Positions 54,501 through 64,000 of a DNA stretch of 64,000 bases are shown piece after piece. The position numbers and the translations under genes are program-made. Origin of the DNA: Plazaster borealis (Eukaryota > Echinodermata > Asteroidea > Forcipulatida > Labidiasteridae); assembly GCA_021014325.1 (NCBI GenBank), contig CM037462.1:1458318-1522317 (forward strand), read 5' to 3'. A model generated the notes under the pieces. It saw only the letters and a program-made list of their open reading frames with translations, had not been told where the DNA came from and ran no database searches. How positions within the stretch are numbered: the first letter of the stretch is position 1; each line of letters begins with the position of its first letter.

Positions 54501-57500
54501 TAAGAGCAGGGTTTCTCTCCAGGTTTTTTTCAAAACTGGGGAGCATTCTGTACCCAAAGTTTTGGATGTTTGGCCGAAGCACACTGAATTGATACAAGGT
54601 CTTTGGAATGGTTTCTACTTGGTGTTTATCTTAGTTTTAAAAGCCCTACTGTACAAATATGGTTCTTGTATTTAAAAGGGAAAGTCATCCTATCCTATCC
54701 TTGGTAAAGTGTGCACTTTTTTATTTGAGGAAATGAAACTTTCTACCTGTCTACAGGAACTATTCAAGGGTAACCTTTCTTACCGTAAAATGATAACGAT
54801 AATCATTGTACATTAGTTCCACTACAGCGCTCACATTTTAAATAAAAGCTGCAGTCATGGCATTTGACCTGTAGACCACAGATCTAGTGGCACACAACTT
54901 GCGTGTTATCTGGGCTATGTGTTTTTACAAGATCAAAACTGTTTCTTTCTATTATTTGTGTTTTTATCGATTTACCAAAGTACGTTAAGCACTGTTTACT
55001 CAGTACTTTCCCCAGTCCTGTGAAAAGAACACCACACAGCCATATTAATACTTGAGTGGGATTTGGACCCACGACCTTCGCCATTCTAGAGCAGATGTAT
55101 TACCACTAGACTGGCCAAGCTTACCATACCAGAGGCATTTCAAATTCTAAGCTTTTAGTCAGTTATATAGTATCCTAAATCAATGAGAAAAATAGAATTA
55201 GCTGTTACAAACTACTTTCCATACCAGAAGGACCTATGGTATAAATGCAAAACATAGTTAATGGCCTGACGTTTCGACCCTTGCAGAGTCTTTCTCGAAG
55301 GCTAATGACAACATAACACACATAACAGAAGTCATAATGACAAAGATCTACTCGTGTACTGTGTATTGCTTAGCCAAGTATATTTGTATGTCTGCTAAGT
55401 TAAGGAAATCAATTTTTCAAATAATTAGTTTAACATTGATGCTTTTTGCTAACTCCTTCGTCATGATGTAAACCGCAATTTGTATTATTTTAATATTGTG
55501 GTAACCCTTCCCCAGGGTAATGGGGTATGTTCCTTTTGGAATAAAACAATAAATCAAATCAATTATAAAACAAATAATGAATGTTTTGTATTTGTGCAAT
55601 AGAGAGAACACATGTATTTTCATTCCATATTTCAACACTCAATTTTTTTTTATTCTCACCGTTGCACTCATAAACATTCATTATTTGTTTAGTTCACAAC
55701 TTGTACATAGATTGACATTTATAACATCAGGTGCACACCATATCACAGCTGCGTCAACGTGTGCAATGGTGTTATTGACGCCAAACTCCAGTAAGTCTTG
55801 CTCTTCCAAATACTTTGAACTTTTCACCCTACTCGAATCACGCACGATTCTGTATTGGATCAGCGTTGGTTCTTAAAGGCACTGTACACGTTTGGTAATT
55901 ACTCAAAATATCTATTAGCATGGTAACTTGGTAACGAGTAACGGAGAGCTGTTGATAGTATAAAACATTGTAGGAAATTACTCCCTCTGAAGTAACGTAG
56001 TTTTTGAGAAAGAGGAAATTTCTCACTAAAATAATAAAAACTTCTTGCAAGAAGTTTTTATTCCTATCTGAAAGCACACAAATTTGTACAACAAGAGTGT
56101 TTTTTCTTTCATCATTTTCTTGCAACTTCGATGACCAATTGAGCCCAAATTGTCACAGGTTTGTTATTTTATGCATATGTTGGGATACACCAAGTGAGAA
56201 CACTGGTCTTTGACAATTACCAAACATGTACGATGCCTTCAATGCTCTCAAATGCACACAACTCTTGAATGGAACACTGCAGTGGGGAAGATAAATTAGC
56301 ATCTCAATTTTTGTTGATGTTTCCTTCCTGATGTGTTTGAAATAAATACTTTTAAAAAAAGAAGCTTGTTGTAAAGGAGTCTTTACTTCATTTTAGAGCA
56401 GAGTTCTGAATTCCACAAAAATTTGTTTATGATCAAAAATAACTTCTTGGATATATAAACTGTGAGTAATAACTAGTTTATCTCAAACCTTCATTTGTGG
56501 TTTTCATCAGTGATAAGTAGAATTGAAGAGTTTTGAGTGTAAACTTCCCATCAATAAACTCGCTAAACTATCAAATTCTGTTAACCGTCAAATTTGCTTC
56601 TTCACTCCCTGATTCGTCCTCTATGACACTAAACTCAAGAGACAAAAACCACTTCTTTGTCATAACCTTTTCTCAAACCTCTCCCTTGTACACAACCCAA
56701 GAGATTCTTTCCCGCTTCATTATATTCAGACAGAGATTGTCTATGTTGCAACCTTGGTCCCACGGTTGTTCCCCCACGGTAGCTATCCCGGAAGTAACAA
56801 GGAAATGAATAAGCAATCATTGTCTTCCTGCCGATCATCTCCCTGTGACGGGGGGTTTGTCTTGATAGAGGACACGGCTAATCACCACGGACGCAAGAAA
56901 TGGGAAAACAAATTAAACCGGGGGAATATTATGCACAATATTACAGATTGCTGTAATTCGTGTAATTTGTTCTAAATTGAAAGTATGGAACTCTGTATTA
57001 ACAGGTGTTCAAAAAAAGGCACGTTCTGTGTGTCTTGTCTTTCCCTTGCCCCCCCCTTTTTAAACGGGGGGGGGGGGGGGGGTAAAAACTTGGCTTTCTC
57101 CAAACCAGACACAAATTTGTGTTATGTTTATATTAATTATTGTCCTCCAGTTTTTCAATAAGCTCAAACAACATGAGAGAATTTCATCTAGGGCTTTGAG
57201 TGCAAGCATTGATGGAAAGCCTGTTTATGTCTGTCAAGGATTTTGTGCATAAAAAATATGTGGTTAGCCACTACATTATTGTAGAACAGCCATTCTGTCT
57301 TATTGTATAACAGCCATTCTGTCTTATTTGAGATTTCTTAGTGTAGAACAGCCATTCTGTCTTATTGTATAGCAGCCATTCTGTCTTATTTGAGATGCCT
57401 CATTGTAGCTGCCTTTCTGTTCAGATGCCTCATCGTATCAGGCATTCTGTATTATTTGAGTATGTCTTATTGTAGAACAGCCATTCTGTCTTATTGTATA

Positions 57501-60500
57501 GCAGCCATTCTGTCTTATTTGAGATTTCTTATTGTATAGCAGCCATTCTGTCTTATTGTATAGCAGCCATTCTGTCTTATTTGAGATGTGTTATAGTACA
57601 GCAGCCATTCTGTCTTATTGTATAGCAGCCATTCTGTCTTATTTGAGATTTCTTATTGTATAGCAGCCATTCTGTCTTATTTGAGATTTCTTATTGTAGA
57701 GCAGCCCCGTCTTATTTGAGATTTCTTATTGTATAGCAGCCATTCTGTCTTATTTGAGATTTCTTATTGTATAGCAGCCATTCTGTCTTATTTGAGATGC
57801 CTCATTGTAGCTGCCTTTCTGTTCAGATGCCTCATCGTAACAGCCATTCTGTATTATTTGATATGACTCATTCAACATAAACAGCATCAAGCATTAATTT
57901 GTGCATACTTACGACCCGCGCAGTCTGCGCAGGTAAAAAAACTCCTGAAGATTTTCTGTACGAGAATGAGGAGCTAAAACGAGAGAGAGAGGAGGAAACT
58001 GGCCAGAAAGAGCAAGGGGTCAACGAGCATAGTGTTCTATTCAGCCACGATATTAACACAGTATTCTACATGGTTTTCAATTAGAGCCCGTCTGCTGACT
58101 TGTCTGGGTATGGAGGCATACTGCTGTTTGATGAGCACACTTTAATGCTTCATGTACAAGATTGTTCATGTTGGTAAAACAAAATGGCACATAGTTGACT
58201 TTTAGGGTCTGTAAACATTTGGTAGTTGGAACCCATCGTTTGTTTCAATCCTATATAGTTGTAGATATATACCTTACAACTATTAGCTGTGAAAATTTCA
58301 TTTCGAAAGGTGGTAGCGTTTTTGAGATATTGCCGAGCGGTTATGTCCATGCAGGAAGAATAATCTGCAATATGAATACCCAATCTGAGAAATGTTACTG
58401 CAGTAACGCTTCTCGGATTCAAATTTTTGGGGATAAAAAGTGATATCTTTTTCCATAACTGCAATTCTTTAAAGTGAAAAGTTTCTCAAAATGCATTTTA
58501 CTATCCAAAGCTGCTGTACTTCTCACCAAGTCATTAATTAATTTTCAGAGTCATTACCAAACGTGTACAGACCCTGTAACCCTTAAGAGACCATTCATTT
58601 CTGTATGATCATCACAAAACGCCCAGACATTGCTAATTTGTTCATTTCCTCAATCAAATTACATGTATTGTGAGTAAAAATGTCAACAGAAATAACATGA
58701 AACAGAAAATTTAGTTTTGTGTTTAGAAATTGGGATACAATGTTAACATACTGCATTGGAAAATTTCATATCCAGACATGACCTTTACTTTGACCTCTTT
58801 ATGTGAATGGAAGTAGGTCAAAGTTTGCGGCCGCTATGGGCATTTTAGTACAAGCTGCTTGTGGCCGCTATGGTCTCTAAATGGTTAAAAATAAGATCAT
58901 AAATATTTTCCTTAGGCCCCTTGTGCTCTGAGTGAAATTGTAGAAATTATAGCAAACGACAACTTGATTTTAGTTTTTGTTTTAACATTTAAGCGGCGTG
59001 AATTTGTTTGTCCTATGGTACAGAATTAAACTAATTAAGGTTGCATTTTAAAACATACTTCGCAAAGAATATGATTATTTAGATTCTTCAAAAGTAGGGA
59101 ATAAATTTTCAAATTACAATTGAGTTTGAGGGAATGTCAAATCAGTATGGTCCAATTTAAAGTGAGGATAATGCAATGATATTAAACAAATTAGGATTAA
59201 AACATTTATGTAGATTTAGTAGTTTGTAAGATCTTGTTTTGTTAATTTGGTACAAATACATTTGGGAATCATTGGAATGTGAATGGTTTTTCTCCATAAT
59301 GATATTTCAGGGACTGCTTCTGAAGTCTAAAAATTACAACAACATTTATAAAAAGAAAACATTCTGTCCAAGTTTGAAGGATAACACTTTGTTTAACATT
59401 TTACCAGCCCAGCCTGAATGTTGACCTGGGACTATTTTGACTGTACTGTAGTTAAAGGCACTAGACACGTTTGGTGATTACTCAAAATATATATTAGCAT
59501 AAAAACTTACTTGGTAATGAGCACTGGAGAGCTGTTGATAGTATAAAACATTGTGAGAAACGACTCCCTCTGAAGTAACGTAGTTTTTGAGAAAGAGGTA
59601 ATTATTTCTCACTGAAATATTAAAAGACTTCATGCCTGAAGCCTTTCTCAGGCATCTGAAAGCAAACAAATTTGTACAACAAGGGTGATTTTCTTTCATC
59701 ATTTTCTTGCAACTTCAATGACCAATAGAGCCAAAATTTTTACAGGCTTGTAATTTTATGCTTATATGTTGGGATACACCAAGTGAGAATACTGGTCTTT
59801 GACAATTACCAAACGTGTCCAGTGCCTTTAAACAGCTATTTTCAGTTGTAGTTGATTTGACATGAAATGACTTTATGGCAAAGTAGGCCTATACCTTTGT
59901 TTTTTTTTGTGACTGTACGATTGTTTAAACCTAGATATAAATGTGGATTTATATGATAAAACTAATTTGTGAAAAATTTCATTTCAAAAGGTGGTAGGGT
60001 TTTTGAGATATCGCCGAAAATCTGGAGTGGCTATGTCCACGCAGGAATAATCTGTAATTGGAATACACAATCTGATAAATGCAGAAACGTTTCTCAGATT
60101 GAAATGTTTTTGAATCCCTCTCTCTAAAACCACATTCCTTAGAAGGGAGTTGTTTCTCAAAATGTTACACATATTATCAACAGCTGCAGTGCTTCTTACC
60201 AAGTAAGTTTTTATGGTCATTAATTTTTGGAGTATTTATCAAAGGCATACCTTTGACGTAACTACATCTCTCTTGTAAGCCTTCGAGAAAGACTCTGCTA
60301 TAGGGTCGAAACGTCAGGCCATAAACTTTTTTTTGCATTTATACCATAGGTCCTTTTGGTTGGTAAGCAGTTTGCAATAGCTAATTCTATTTTCTCACCT
60401 CTAAGATGTGTCTAGCTACAGAAGAAGATATACCTACCTTAACGGACAGCCCAATAGTAAAAAATAGAAGTCAATTAATACTGAATTGAGATGTAACTAT

Positions 60501-60636
60501 GGCCTTTACCTTTGGTTGATTTGTGCAGGGAGGCTTTGCCAGATGTTATGAACTCATTGACTTGGAGACAAGGCAGGTTTACGCAGGCAAGATTGTGCCG
60601 AAGGCTCGCATCGCTAAACCCATACAGATGGAGAAG
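51335..60636 (+). CDS. plk: Polo-like kinase, N-terminal part (PLK2/PLK3-like; runs off the window)
   Basis: Two coding exons, 51335-51586 and 60529-60636, join at phase 0 to give 120 residues. The N-terminus is low-complexity: PALPPVPPPPA (17-27), a Gly run (30-33), then Ser/Lys and HHFH. Kinase homology starts at IKDPNTGKSYHRGRLLGK (67-84), continues as GGFARCYE (85-92), and reaches the ATP-binding lysine in YAGKIVPK (K105) and the RIAKP segment. The G-K-G-G-F-A loop is diagnostic of polo kinases. DPxTGKxY and R-I/V-AKP favour the PLK2/PLK3 branch; AGKIVPK is shared with PLK1, so the paralogue is not certain. The catalytic loop, activation segment and polo boxes must lie beyond 64,000. These kinases act in cell-cycle control (PLK1) or stress and centriole pathways (PLK2/3). 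Confidence 0.87.
51950..52190 (+). mobile_element. SINE S4, decayed, in kinase intron 1
   Basis: GTTACAGGTTGAACGGCTTC, CCCGAACAAAGATAATG and head ATGGCTTAGTTGGTTGAGCG, with a damaged anticodon arm and box B (GGTTCAAATTCCGCTC). Confidence 0.65.
52200..53081. other. Kinase intron 1, nothing recognised
   Basis: Unique sequence without splice-bounded open frames. Confidence 0.45.
53082..53430 (+). mobile_element. MITE-F in kinase intron 1
   Basis: CAGGGCTTGAACTCAGG, GCTCAACATTTTTACTGGAC, GGCCTCGGGCCTGCGGTCCA, AATTTGGAGCCCTGAC. Same order as the 14.3-kb copy. Confidence 0.65.
53815..54045 (-). mobile_element. MITE-E, one end decayed, in kinase intron 1
   Basis: CAGGGTTCTCCCCATGCTAG, GTATCGGGTCGATACGCG, AGTAGGGCTTTTAAAACC, TGCCCCACAGTTTTGG. 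Confidence 0.72.
54507..54680 (+). mobile_element. MITE-E fragment in kinase intron 1
   Basis: GCAGGGTTTCTCTCCAGG, TGTTTGGCCGAAGCACAC, CTACTTGGTGTTTATC. The right end is lost. Confidence 0.62.
54995..55123 (-). mobile_element. SINE S5 copy in kinase intron 1
   Basis: Minus strand: head CCAGTCTAGTGGTAATACAT, box B GGGTCCAAATCCCACTCAAG, then CAGGACTGGGGAAAGTACTG, which matches the 5.1-kb copy. Confidence 0.6.
55195..55330 (-). mobile_element. MITE-D in kinase intron 1
   Basis: AAGGACCTATGGTATAAATG, GGCCTGACGTTTCGACCCTT and GAGTCTTTCTCGAAGGCTAA; 3' part as in the other copies. Confidence 0.7.
55874..56243 (-). mobile_element. MITE-A in kinase intron 1
   Basis: Inverted full copy, AAAGGCACTGTACACGTTTG to CCAAACATGTACGATGCCTT, with the central hairpin at 56033-56061. 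Confidence 0.86.
56244..57270. other. Kinase intron 1, unique with C/G tracts
   Basis: C tract then G tract at 57050-57082 form a C/G palindrome. No coding signal recognised in the short frames at 56.5-56.9 kb. Confidence 0.45.
57271..57862 (+). repeat. Composite tandem array in kinase intron 1
   Basis: Unit TTATTGTATAGCAGCCATTC, TGTC, with or without TTATTTGAGATTTC. A longer block containing CCTCATTGTAGCTGCC and GTTCAGATGCCTCATCG occurs twice (57.4 and 57.8 kb), so there is a higher-order repeat. Confidence 0.88.
57863..58201 (+). other. Kinase intron 1, short charged frame
   Basis: 57899-58084 reads KKTPEDFLYENEELKREREE in one frame: acidic/basic and coiled-coil-like. No acceptor/donor pair gives a phase-0 insert, so it is not taken as an exon. 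Confidence 0.25.
58202..58577 (-). mobile_element. MITE-B in kinase intron 1
   Basis: TAGGGTCTGTAAACATTTGG to CCAAACGTGTACAGACCCTG. The central stem GAGAAATGTTACTGCAGTAA with ACGCTTCTC is well kept. Confidence 0.84.
58578..59453. other. Kinase intron 1, AT-rich
   Basis: Includes a small inverted pair, GCGGCCGCTATGGGCATTTT and GCTTGTGGCCGCTATGGTCT (58828-58877), with a relative at 30148-30205 in the receptor gene. Confidence 0.4.
59454..59831 (-). mobile_element. MITE-A in kinase intron 1, variant centre
   Basis: Ends AAAGGCACTAGACACGTTTG and CCAAACGTGTCCAGTGCCTT. The usual centre is replaced by CATGCCTGAAGCCTTTCTCA, as if the middle had been exchanged. Body otherwise like the other copies. 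Confidence 0.8.
59925..60252 (-). mobile_element. MITE-A/B chimera in kinase intron 1
   Basis: The first part matches MITE-B (AAAAGGTGGTAGGGTTTTTG, CTATGTCCACGCAGGAATAA); the later part matches the diverged MITE-A half at 7175-7347 (CTAAAACCACATTCCTTAGA, GGGAGTTGTTTCTCAAAATG). It looks like a recombinant or an ancestor-like form. Confidence 0.65.
60277..60400 (+). mobile_element. MITE-D just before kinase exon 2
   Basis: AAGCCTTCGAGAAAGACTCT, GGGTCGAAACGTCAGGCC, ACCATAGGTCCTTTTGGTTG and CAGTTTGCAATAGCTAATTC. It ends about 130 bp before the exon 2 acceptor. Confidence 0.72.
60529..60636 (+). CDS. plk: Polo-like kinase exon 2
   Basis: 108 nt (36 codons) after TTTGTGCAG (60528), ending AAG|GTATTG at 60636. 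It encodes GGFARCYELIDLETRQVY, then AGKIVPKARIAKPIQMEK. It matches the polo kinase segment just after the LGK of exon 1 without a gap, which confirms the 8.9-kb intron between them. Confidence 0.88.
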
Positions 60637-60687
60637 GTATTGTATGAATAAATGCACAGGGATCCCTCAATATCAAAAATACGTACC

Positions 60688-60922
60688 AGGGTTCTCTCCA
60701 TGCACAAGCTAGCGTAAATTTCAGCCGATAATGCAAAACAACATTAAGAGAAAACCATATAGAATGCTCCAGATTGCACAGTAGGGCTTTTAAAACCAAG
60801 ATAAACACCAAGTAGAAAACATTCCGAAGACCTTGTTTCAATTCAGCGTGCTTTGGCCAGACATCCAAAAATTTGGGTCCTGAATGCCCCACAGTTTTGA
60901 AAAAACCTGGGGAGAACCCTGC
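60688..60922 (-). mobile_element. MITE-E between kinase exon 2 and its decayed copy
   Basis: CCAGGGTTCTCTCCATGCAC to CCTGGGGAGAACCCTGC, with AACATTCCGAAGACCTTG and ATGCCCCACAGTTTTG. It begins within a few bases of where homology between the exon and its copy ends. Confidence 0.77.
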
Positions 60923-60965
60923 GTACATGTATGCATTTGTGGCCAGAACATACTGTTTCCACAAC

Positions 60966-61067
60966 CCCCCCCCCCCCCAAAAAAAAAAAAAGGGGAAAAA
61001 AAAGAAAAAAAAGAGAGAAAAGTTAAAACATAAATAAATAAATAAATAAATAAATGAATAAATAAAA
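60966..61067 (+). repeat. C/A tracts and (AAAT)n in kinase gene
   Basis: A C run (60966-60978), an A/G-rich run, then AAATAAATAAATAAATAAAT. It separates the MITE-E from the decayed exon copy. Confidence 0.88.
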
Positions 61068-61085
61068 GCTACAGCAAACAAATTC

Positions 61086-61183
61086 AAGATTTTGCCAAGT
61101 GCTCACATAGCTAAGCCCATACAGATGGAAAAAGTATTCTATGAATAAGTTAAACACAGCGATCCCTCATATGTAAAAATCCA
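61086..61183 (+). pseudogene. Decayed tandem copy of the second half of polo-like kinase exon 2
   Basis: 61086-61133 reads KILPSAHIAKPIQMEK, against KIVPKARIAKPIQMEK at 60589-60636: 39 of 48 bases and 13 of 16 residues agree. Homology continues through the donor (GTATTC, then TATGAATAA) and about 45 bp into the intron, including GATCCCTCA. The copy starts at the codon of the ATP-binding lysine, and the preceding GGFARCYE half is missing. The space between the copies is filled by a MITE-E and an A-rich tract. It could be a dead duplicate or a relic of an alternative exon. Confidence 0.75.
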
Positions 61184-61189
61184 TGGGTT

Positions 61190-61539
61190 TGTGGTCCAAA
61201 CCATGTTAGCCAGAGGGGTGTCCAAGTTTCTTTTGGACACCCTGTTTTAAATTTGGACACCCTGTTTATCTGTCATTTACATGTAAATGTATTGTAAGTG
61301 AAGAATTTGGACACCCAGTTTTTTAATTTTAGGCAAATTTTGACACCCTTTTACCAAATTCTGGCTAAAACTTTGGTCCAAACAACCCAACTGACACCCC
61401 CCCCATAAACAAAATAGGCGTTAATAAATAATACTAAGTAATAAAGTACAATAAACAAAGGAAGTGAAATACATGTAAAGGTACAAGTATACATTGTAAA
61501 TAGTGAATACACAAGTGCATACATAGTGATCTCTCAACC
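61190..61539. other. Kinase intron 2, TTGGACACCC repeats
   Basis: TTGGACACCCTGTTTTAAAT, TTGGACACCCTGTTTATCTG and TTGGACACCCAGTTTTTTAA recur in the same orientation over 120 bp. Confidence 0.5.
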
Positions 61540-61723
61540 CGTTCATGCATCATTTATTGTAGTGATAAATTGATCATATGGACACATTAATTGTATACTT
61601 GGTTTTTTTGCGACCCCCCCCCCCCAAAAAAAACGTGCGATCTTTATTTTTCGTTTTACAACTATTTTTCTGAAGGGATTTAAACTGGTCGCTAGCGACC
61701 GGTCGGCGCGTGAAAGAGTTAAT
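61540..61723 (+). mobile_element. MITE-C, internally shortened, in kinase gene
   Basis: CCCGTTCATGCATCATTTAT start, TTGATCATATGGACACATTA, a C tract where the middle should be, then GTGCGATCTTTATTTTTCGT and GTCGGCGCGTGAAAGAGTTA. Confidence 0.72.
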
Positions 61724-62654
61724 GTACATATGTTAACCCCATGCACAATACGCGTCTACCAGTTCCATCATTTTGGGGTTCAATTCCTACATGTATGTGC
61801 GCATTTTGACTTCCAAAATGGCAGACAGGACAGGCGGATGTAAGTGCACTGCGCATTATTTAAGGGGTCAAGAGATAGATTTGTAGTCAAATTTGATACC
61901 ACTCCTACCCCCCTCCCCCCAAAAATAGTAATAACAGTAAAGAAACAAATAAATACATAAATAAATATTTTCAATTAAACAAAACAGTGTGCATAGAAAA
62001 TAACATACATGCACTGCAAACAAAAATAAGTTCAAAATAAAATGAACTAAAAAACAAGATCAAACAATAATTGCAAATCATTGCGCTGAAAGATAATGAG
62101 GATATAGAATTGAAAAAATTAAAATAGCTATTTTTTTTCTTCTTAATCTTTAGTTAAATGAAAAGTAAATTTCATAATTTGAGTACATTTTTTCATCAAA
62201 ACTATTTCCATGACAGATTTGAATATTAATGTGCATGAGTATATGTCTTATTTTATTTATTGATGTTTGATTCATTCTTGGAAATAAATAAAATTAATTA
62301 ACAAAATATTTCATCAAAAGAAGAATCAAATACATTTGTTCAGGTTGGTGTTTATGAAAACATACACCACATTGATAAGAAGTGACGAAATACCTTGAAT
62401 CGTGTTCATGCAATCTAATTAAAATCCAAGTACAGTTCCTTGACTTATTTCCTATTGCTGTAACAAACTTACCTATCACATCCCGATGTTTACACAAGTC
62501 CCGCACTTTTATTTGGCCTGCTGAGTTATAAAGTCTGCTGGAAAATGCCAGACATCCACTGGGCAATTCTGGATGGTGAAAAAAAATCGGTCGGCTTGAA
62601 AATAAACCGGCCATACCCCCAAGGCAGGGCTTTTGTAGCTAGTATCTTAAAATG

Positions 62655-62700
62655 TCAAGTTGAGCTACATCGCTCGTTACATGAACAGTGCATGAGAGGT
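62655..62700 (+). other. Short reading frame resembling the next polo kinase segment (VELHRSLH)
   Basis: The frame reads CQVELHRSLHEQ. Polo kinases have an E-I-x-L/I-H-R-x-L helix just after the segment encoded by exon 2. The match is eight residues long and does not continue into the expected HVV..F..FFED. No phase-0 acceptor fits. It is either a degraded exon copy or chance. Confidence 0.15.
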
Positions 62701-62901
62701 ACGGGGTCAAACTCGGAAATTAAATGTGGATTAAGTTGACCACTGGCAAGACTTGCCTTCAATTTGAAATGTCAGTCCGTTACTCTCTGCCAGCGGATTG
62801 AGTTTGAAGATTACAAGTTGTTGGTTTTTTAATTAATCAAGACAATCGCTTTTGACAGACTAAGTAAGAGCAATCTGCACTTCAACTTTACTTTGTTTTC
62901 A

Positions 62902-62947
62902 AAACGTTAAATAAGATCTAGCATAAAACGTTAAATAAGATCTAGCA
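62902..62947 (+). repeat. Short tandem duplication
   Basis: AAACGTTAAATAAGATCTAG, CAT occurs twice in tandem. Confidence 0.85.
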
Positions 62948-62963
62948 TTTTTGTACATTGTGT

Positions 62964-63358
62964 ATTAAAGGGATTGTATATGTTTGGTAATTGGAACCCA
63001 CTGTTTGTTTCAATCCTACAGAGTTGTAGATACCATAAAACTAACCTGTGAAAATTTCATTTCAAAAGGTGGTAGTGTTTTTGAGATATTGCCAAAAATC
63101 TGGAGCGGTTTGGCCATGCAGGAAGAATAATCAGCAATTGGAATACACAATCTGAGAAACGTTACTGTCAGTAACGCTTCTCAGATTCAATTTTGGGGCA
63201 TATAAAGTGATATCTTTTTCCTATAACCGCAGTACTTCTAATTGAAAAATTTCTCAAAGTGCAATATAATCCAAAGCTGCTGTACTTCTTACCAAGTAAG
63301 TTTTTATTGCCATTCATTTTCAGAGTCATTACCAAACAGATATGCAGACCCTTTAAGT
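62964..63358 (-). mobile_element. MITE-B downstream of the kinase exon copy
   Basis: AAAGGGATTGTATATGTTTG start, hairpin GAGAAACGTTACTGTCAGTA with ACGCTTCTCAG, end CCAAACAGATATGCAGACCC. Confidence 0.84.
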
Positions 63359-64000
63359 CACTCAGTTATAAAAAAAACCCTCATATGAATAAATTTGTAA
63401 AGTAAAATGGAGCAAAATAGCAGATGGAGTAGCTAAAATTTTGAGTCATTACAAAACATACAGCGTTATAATGTATGTGAACACTGAGCCGTGGAGACAT
63501 TCGGACAAATCATATTTTGCTTTCAGTCAGAATGAAAAAGGTCCTCAAGACGAAATTTAAGAAGGAACTGAAATATGAGTCAAGAAATGTTGATCCCTTG
63601 AGGATGAAATAATCCGAGCTCTTTCAGTTTTACATCCGTAGGTGATACATTGAACATGATCGGTGTACACTACTTCGGGTTTTACCAGGATTGGAAATAG
63701 GTGTTCAAAGTTCACGTTTTGAACAAATTGAGTTTCCAAATACTCACTTTTACAATACAATGCACTGCAGGGAGCGATTTTCATCCCAAATTTTTGCATA
63801 GTAAAACTGCTATGCAATTTTTCTTTTTTGCATAGCAAACTCATACATTTGCATAGCAGTGAACTGCATTAAACATGGCAAAGCCCGAGTCATACTTTAC
63901 CAAAATCGAGAGAAGTATGAACAGATGAACGGGGCTAAAATGATATTAGAGGTAGAGTGTCTGAATGAAAAAACAGACGGCCACCAAGAAACCCTTTGGC
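63359..64000. other. Right edge, nothing recognised
   Basis: TTTGCATAGCA recurs four times in direct or inverted form (63796-63860). No kinase exon was found before the edge. Confidence 0.4.

Larger units (their letters stand above)
61724..62963. other. Kinase intron 2, mostly unique
   Basis: AT-rich sequence with small ATAAATA runs. The VELHRSLH frame is the only coding-like item. Confidence 0.4.

Noticed and set aside
57899..58084. Charged coiled-coil-like frame as an extra kinase exon
   Set aside because: Exon 1 (LLGK) and exon 2 (GGFA) already join without a gap in the kinase domain, so nothing can be inserted there.
60614..61087. 157-codon minus-strand frame with hydrophobic runs
   Set aside because: It reads through a MITE-E, a C/A tract and an (AAAT)n run and is antisense to kinase exon 2.

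Overview
This window is animal nuclear DNA: AT-rich, with GT-AG spliced genes, tRNA-derived SINEs, LINE remnants and very many short inverted-repeat transposons. Gene content and repeat type fit a marine invertebrate deuterostome, most likely an echinoderm such as a sea star. That placement is an inference; no feature fixes the species. Only two protein-coding genes can be supported, both on the + strand.

Gene 1 (24,166-37,453) is complete. Eleven coding exons join without a break in frame into a 535-residue single-pass receptor: signal peptide, one Ig domain, a cytokine-receptor homology module of two fibronectin III (FNIII) domains, one further FNIII domain, a transmembrane helix and an 80-residue tail. 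The CX9CXW motif, the four-cysteine pattern and the LPP linker place it with class I cytokine receptors of the gp130/IL-6R type. It lacks WSXWS, has only a weak box 1, and has one tyrosine in the tail. This is the most interesting object in the window.

Gene 2 (from 51,335 to beyond the right edge) is a polo-like kinase. Exon 1 (84 codons) carries a Pro/Gly-rich leader and the start of the kinase domain. Exon 2 (60,529-60,636) carries the rest of the Gly-rich loop and the ATP-binding lysine. A leader exon ending at 48,755 is proposed. A decayed tandem copy of the second half of exon 2 lies about 500 bp downstream. The remainder of the kinase is off the window.

Region by region: 1-24 kb is intergenic or upstream sequence full of repeats, with a possible TATA promoter and leader exon near 12.1 kb and two LINE reverse-transcriptase C-terminal remnants. 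24-37.5 kb is the receptor gene, whose introns hold MITEs (short non-autonomous DNA transposons), SINEs and three tandem arrays. 37.5-48 kb is the 3' flank, with foldback elements and SINEs. 48-64 kb is the 5' part of the kinase gene and its 8.9-kb intron.

For reference, the recurrent repeats are named here with local labels (MITE-A to MITE-I, MITE-O, MITE-Q and so on; SINE S1 to S6). Families A and B make up most of the repeat copies and share similar ends. No rRNA gene, functional tRNA, CRISPR array or prokaryotic feature was seen.
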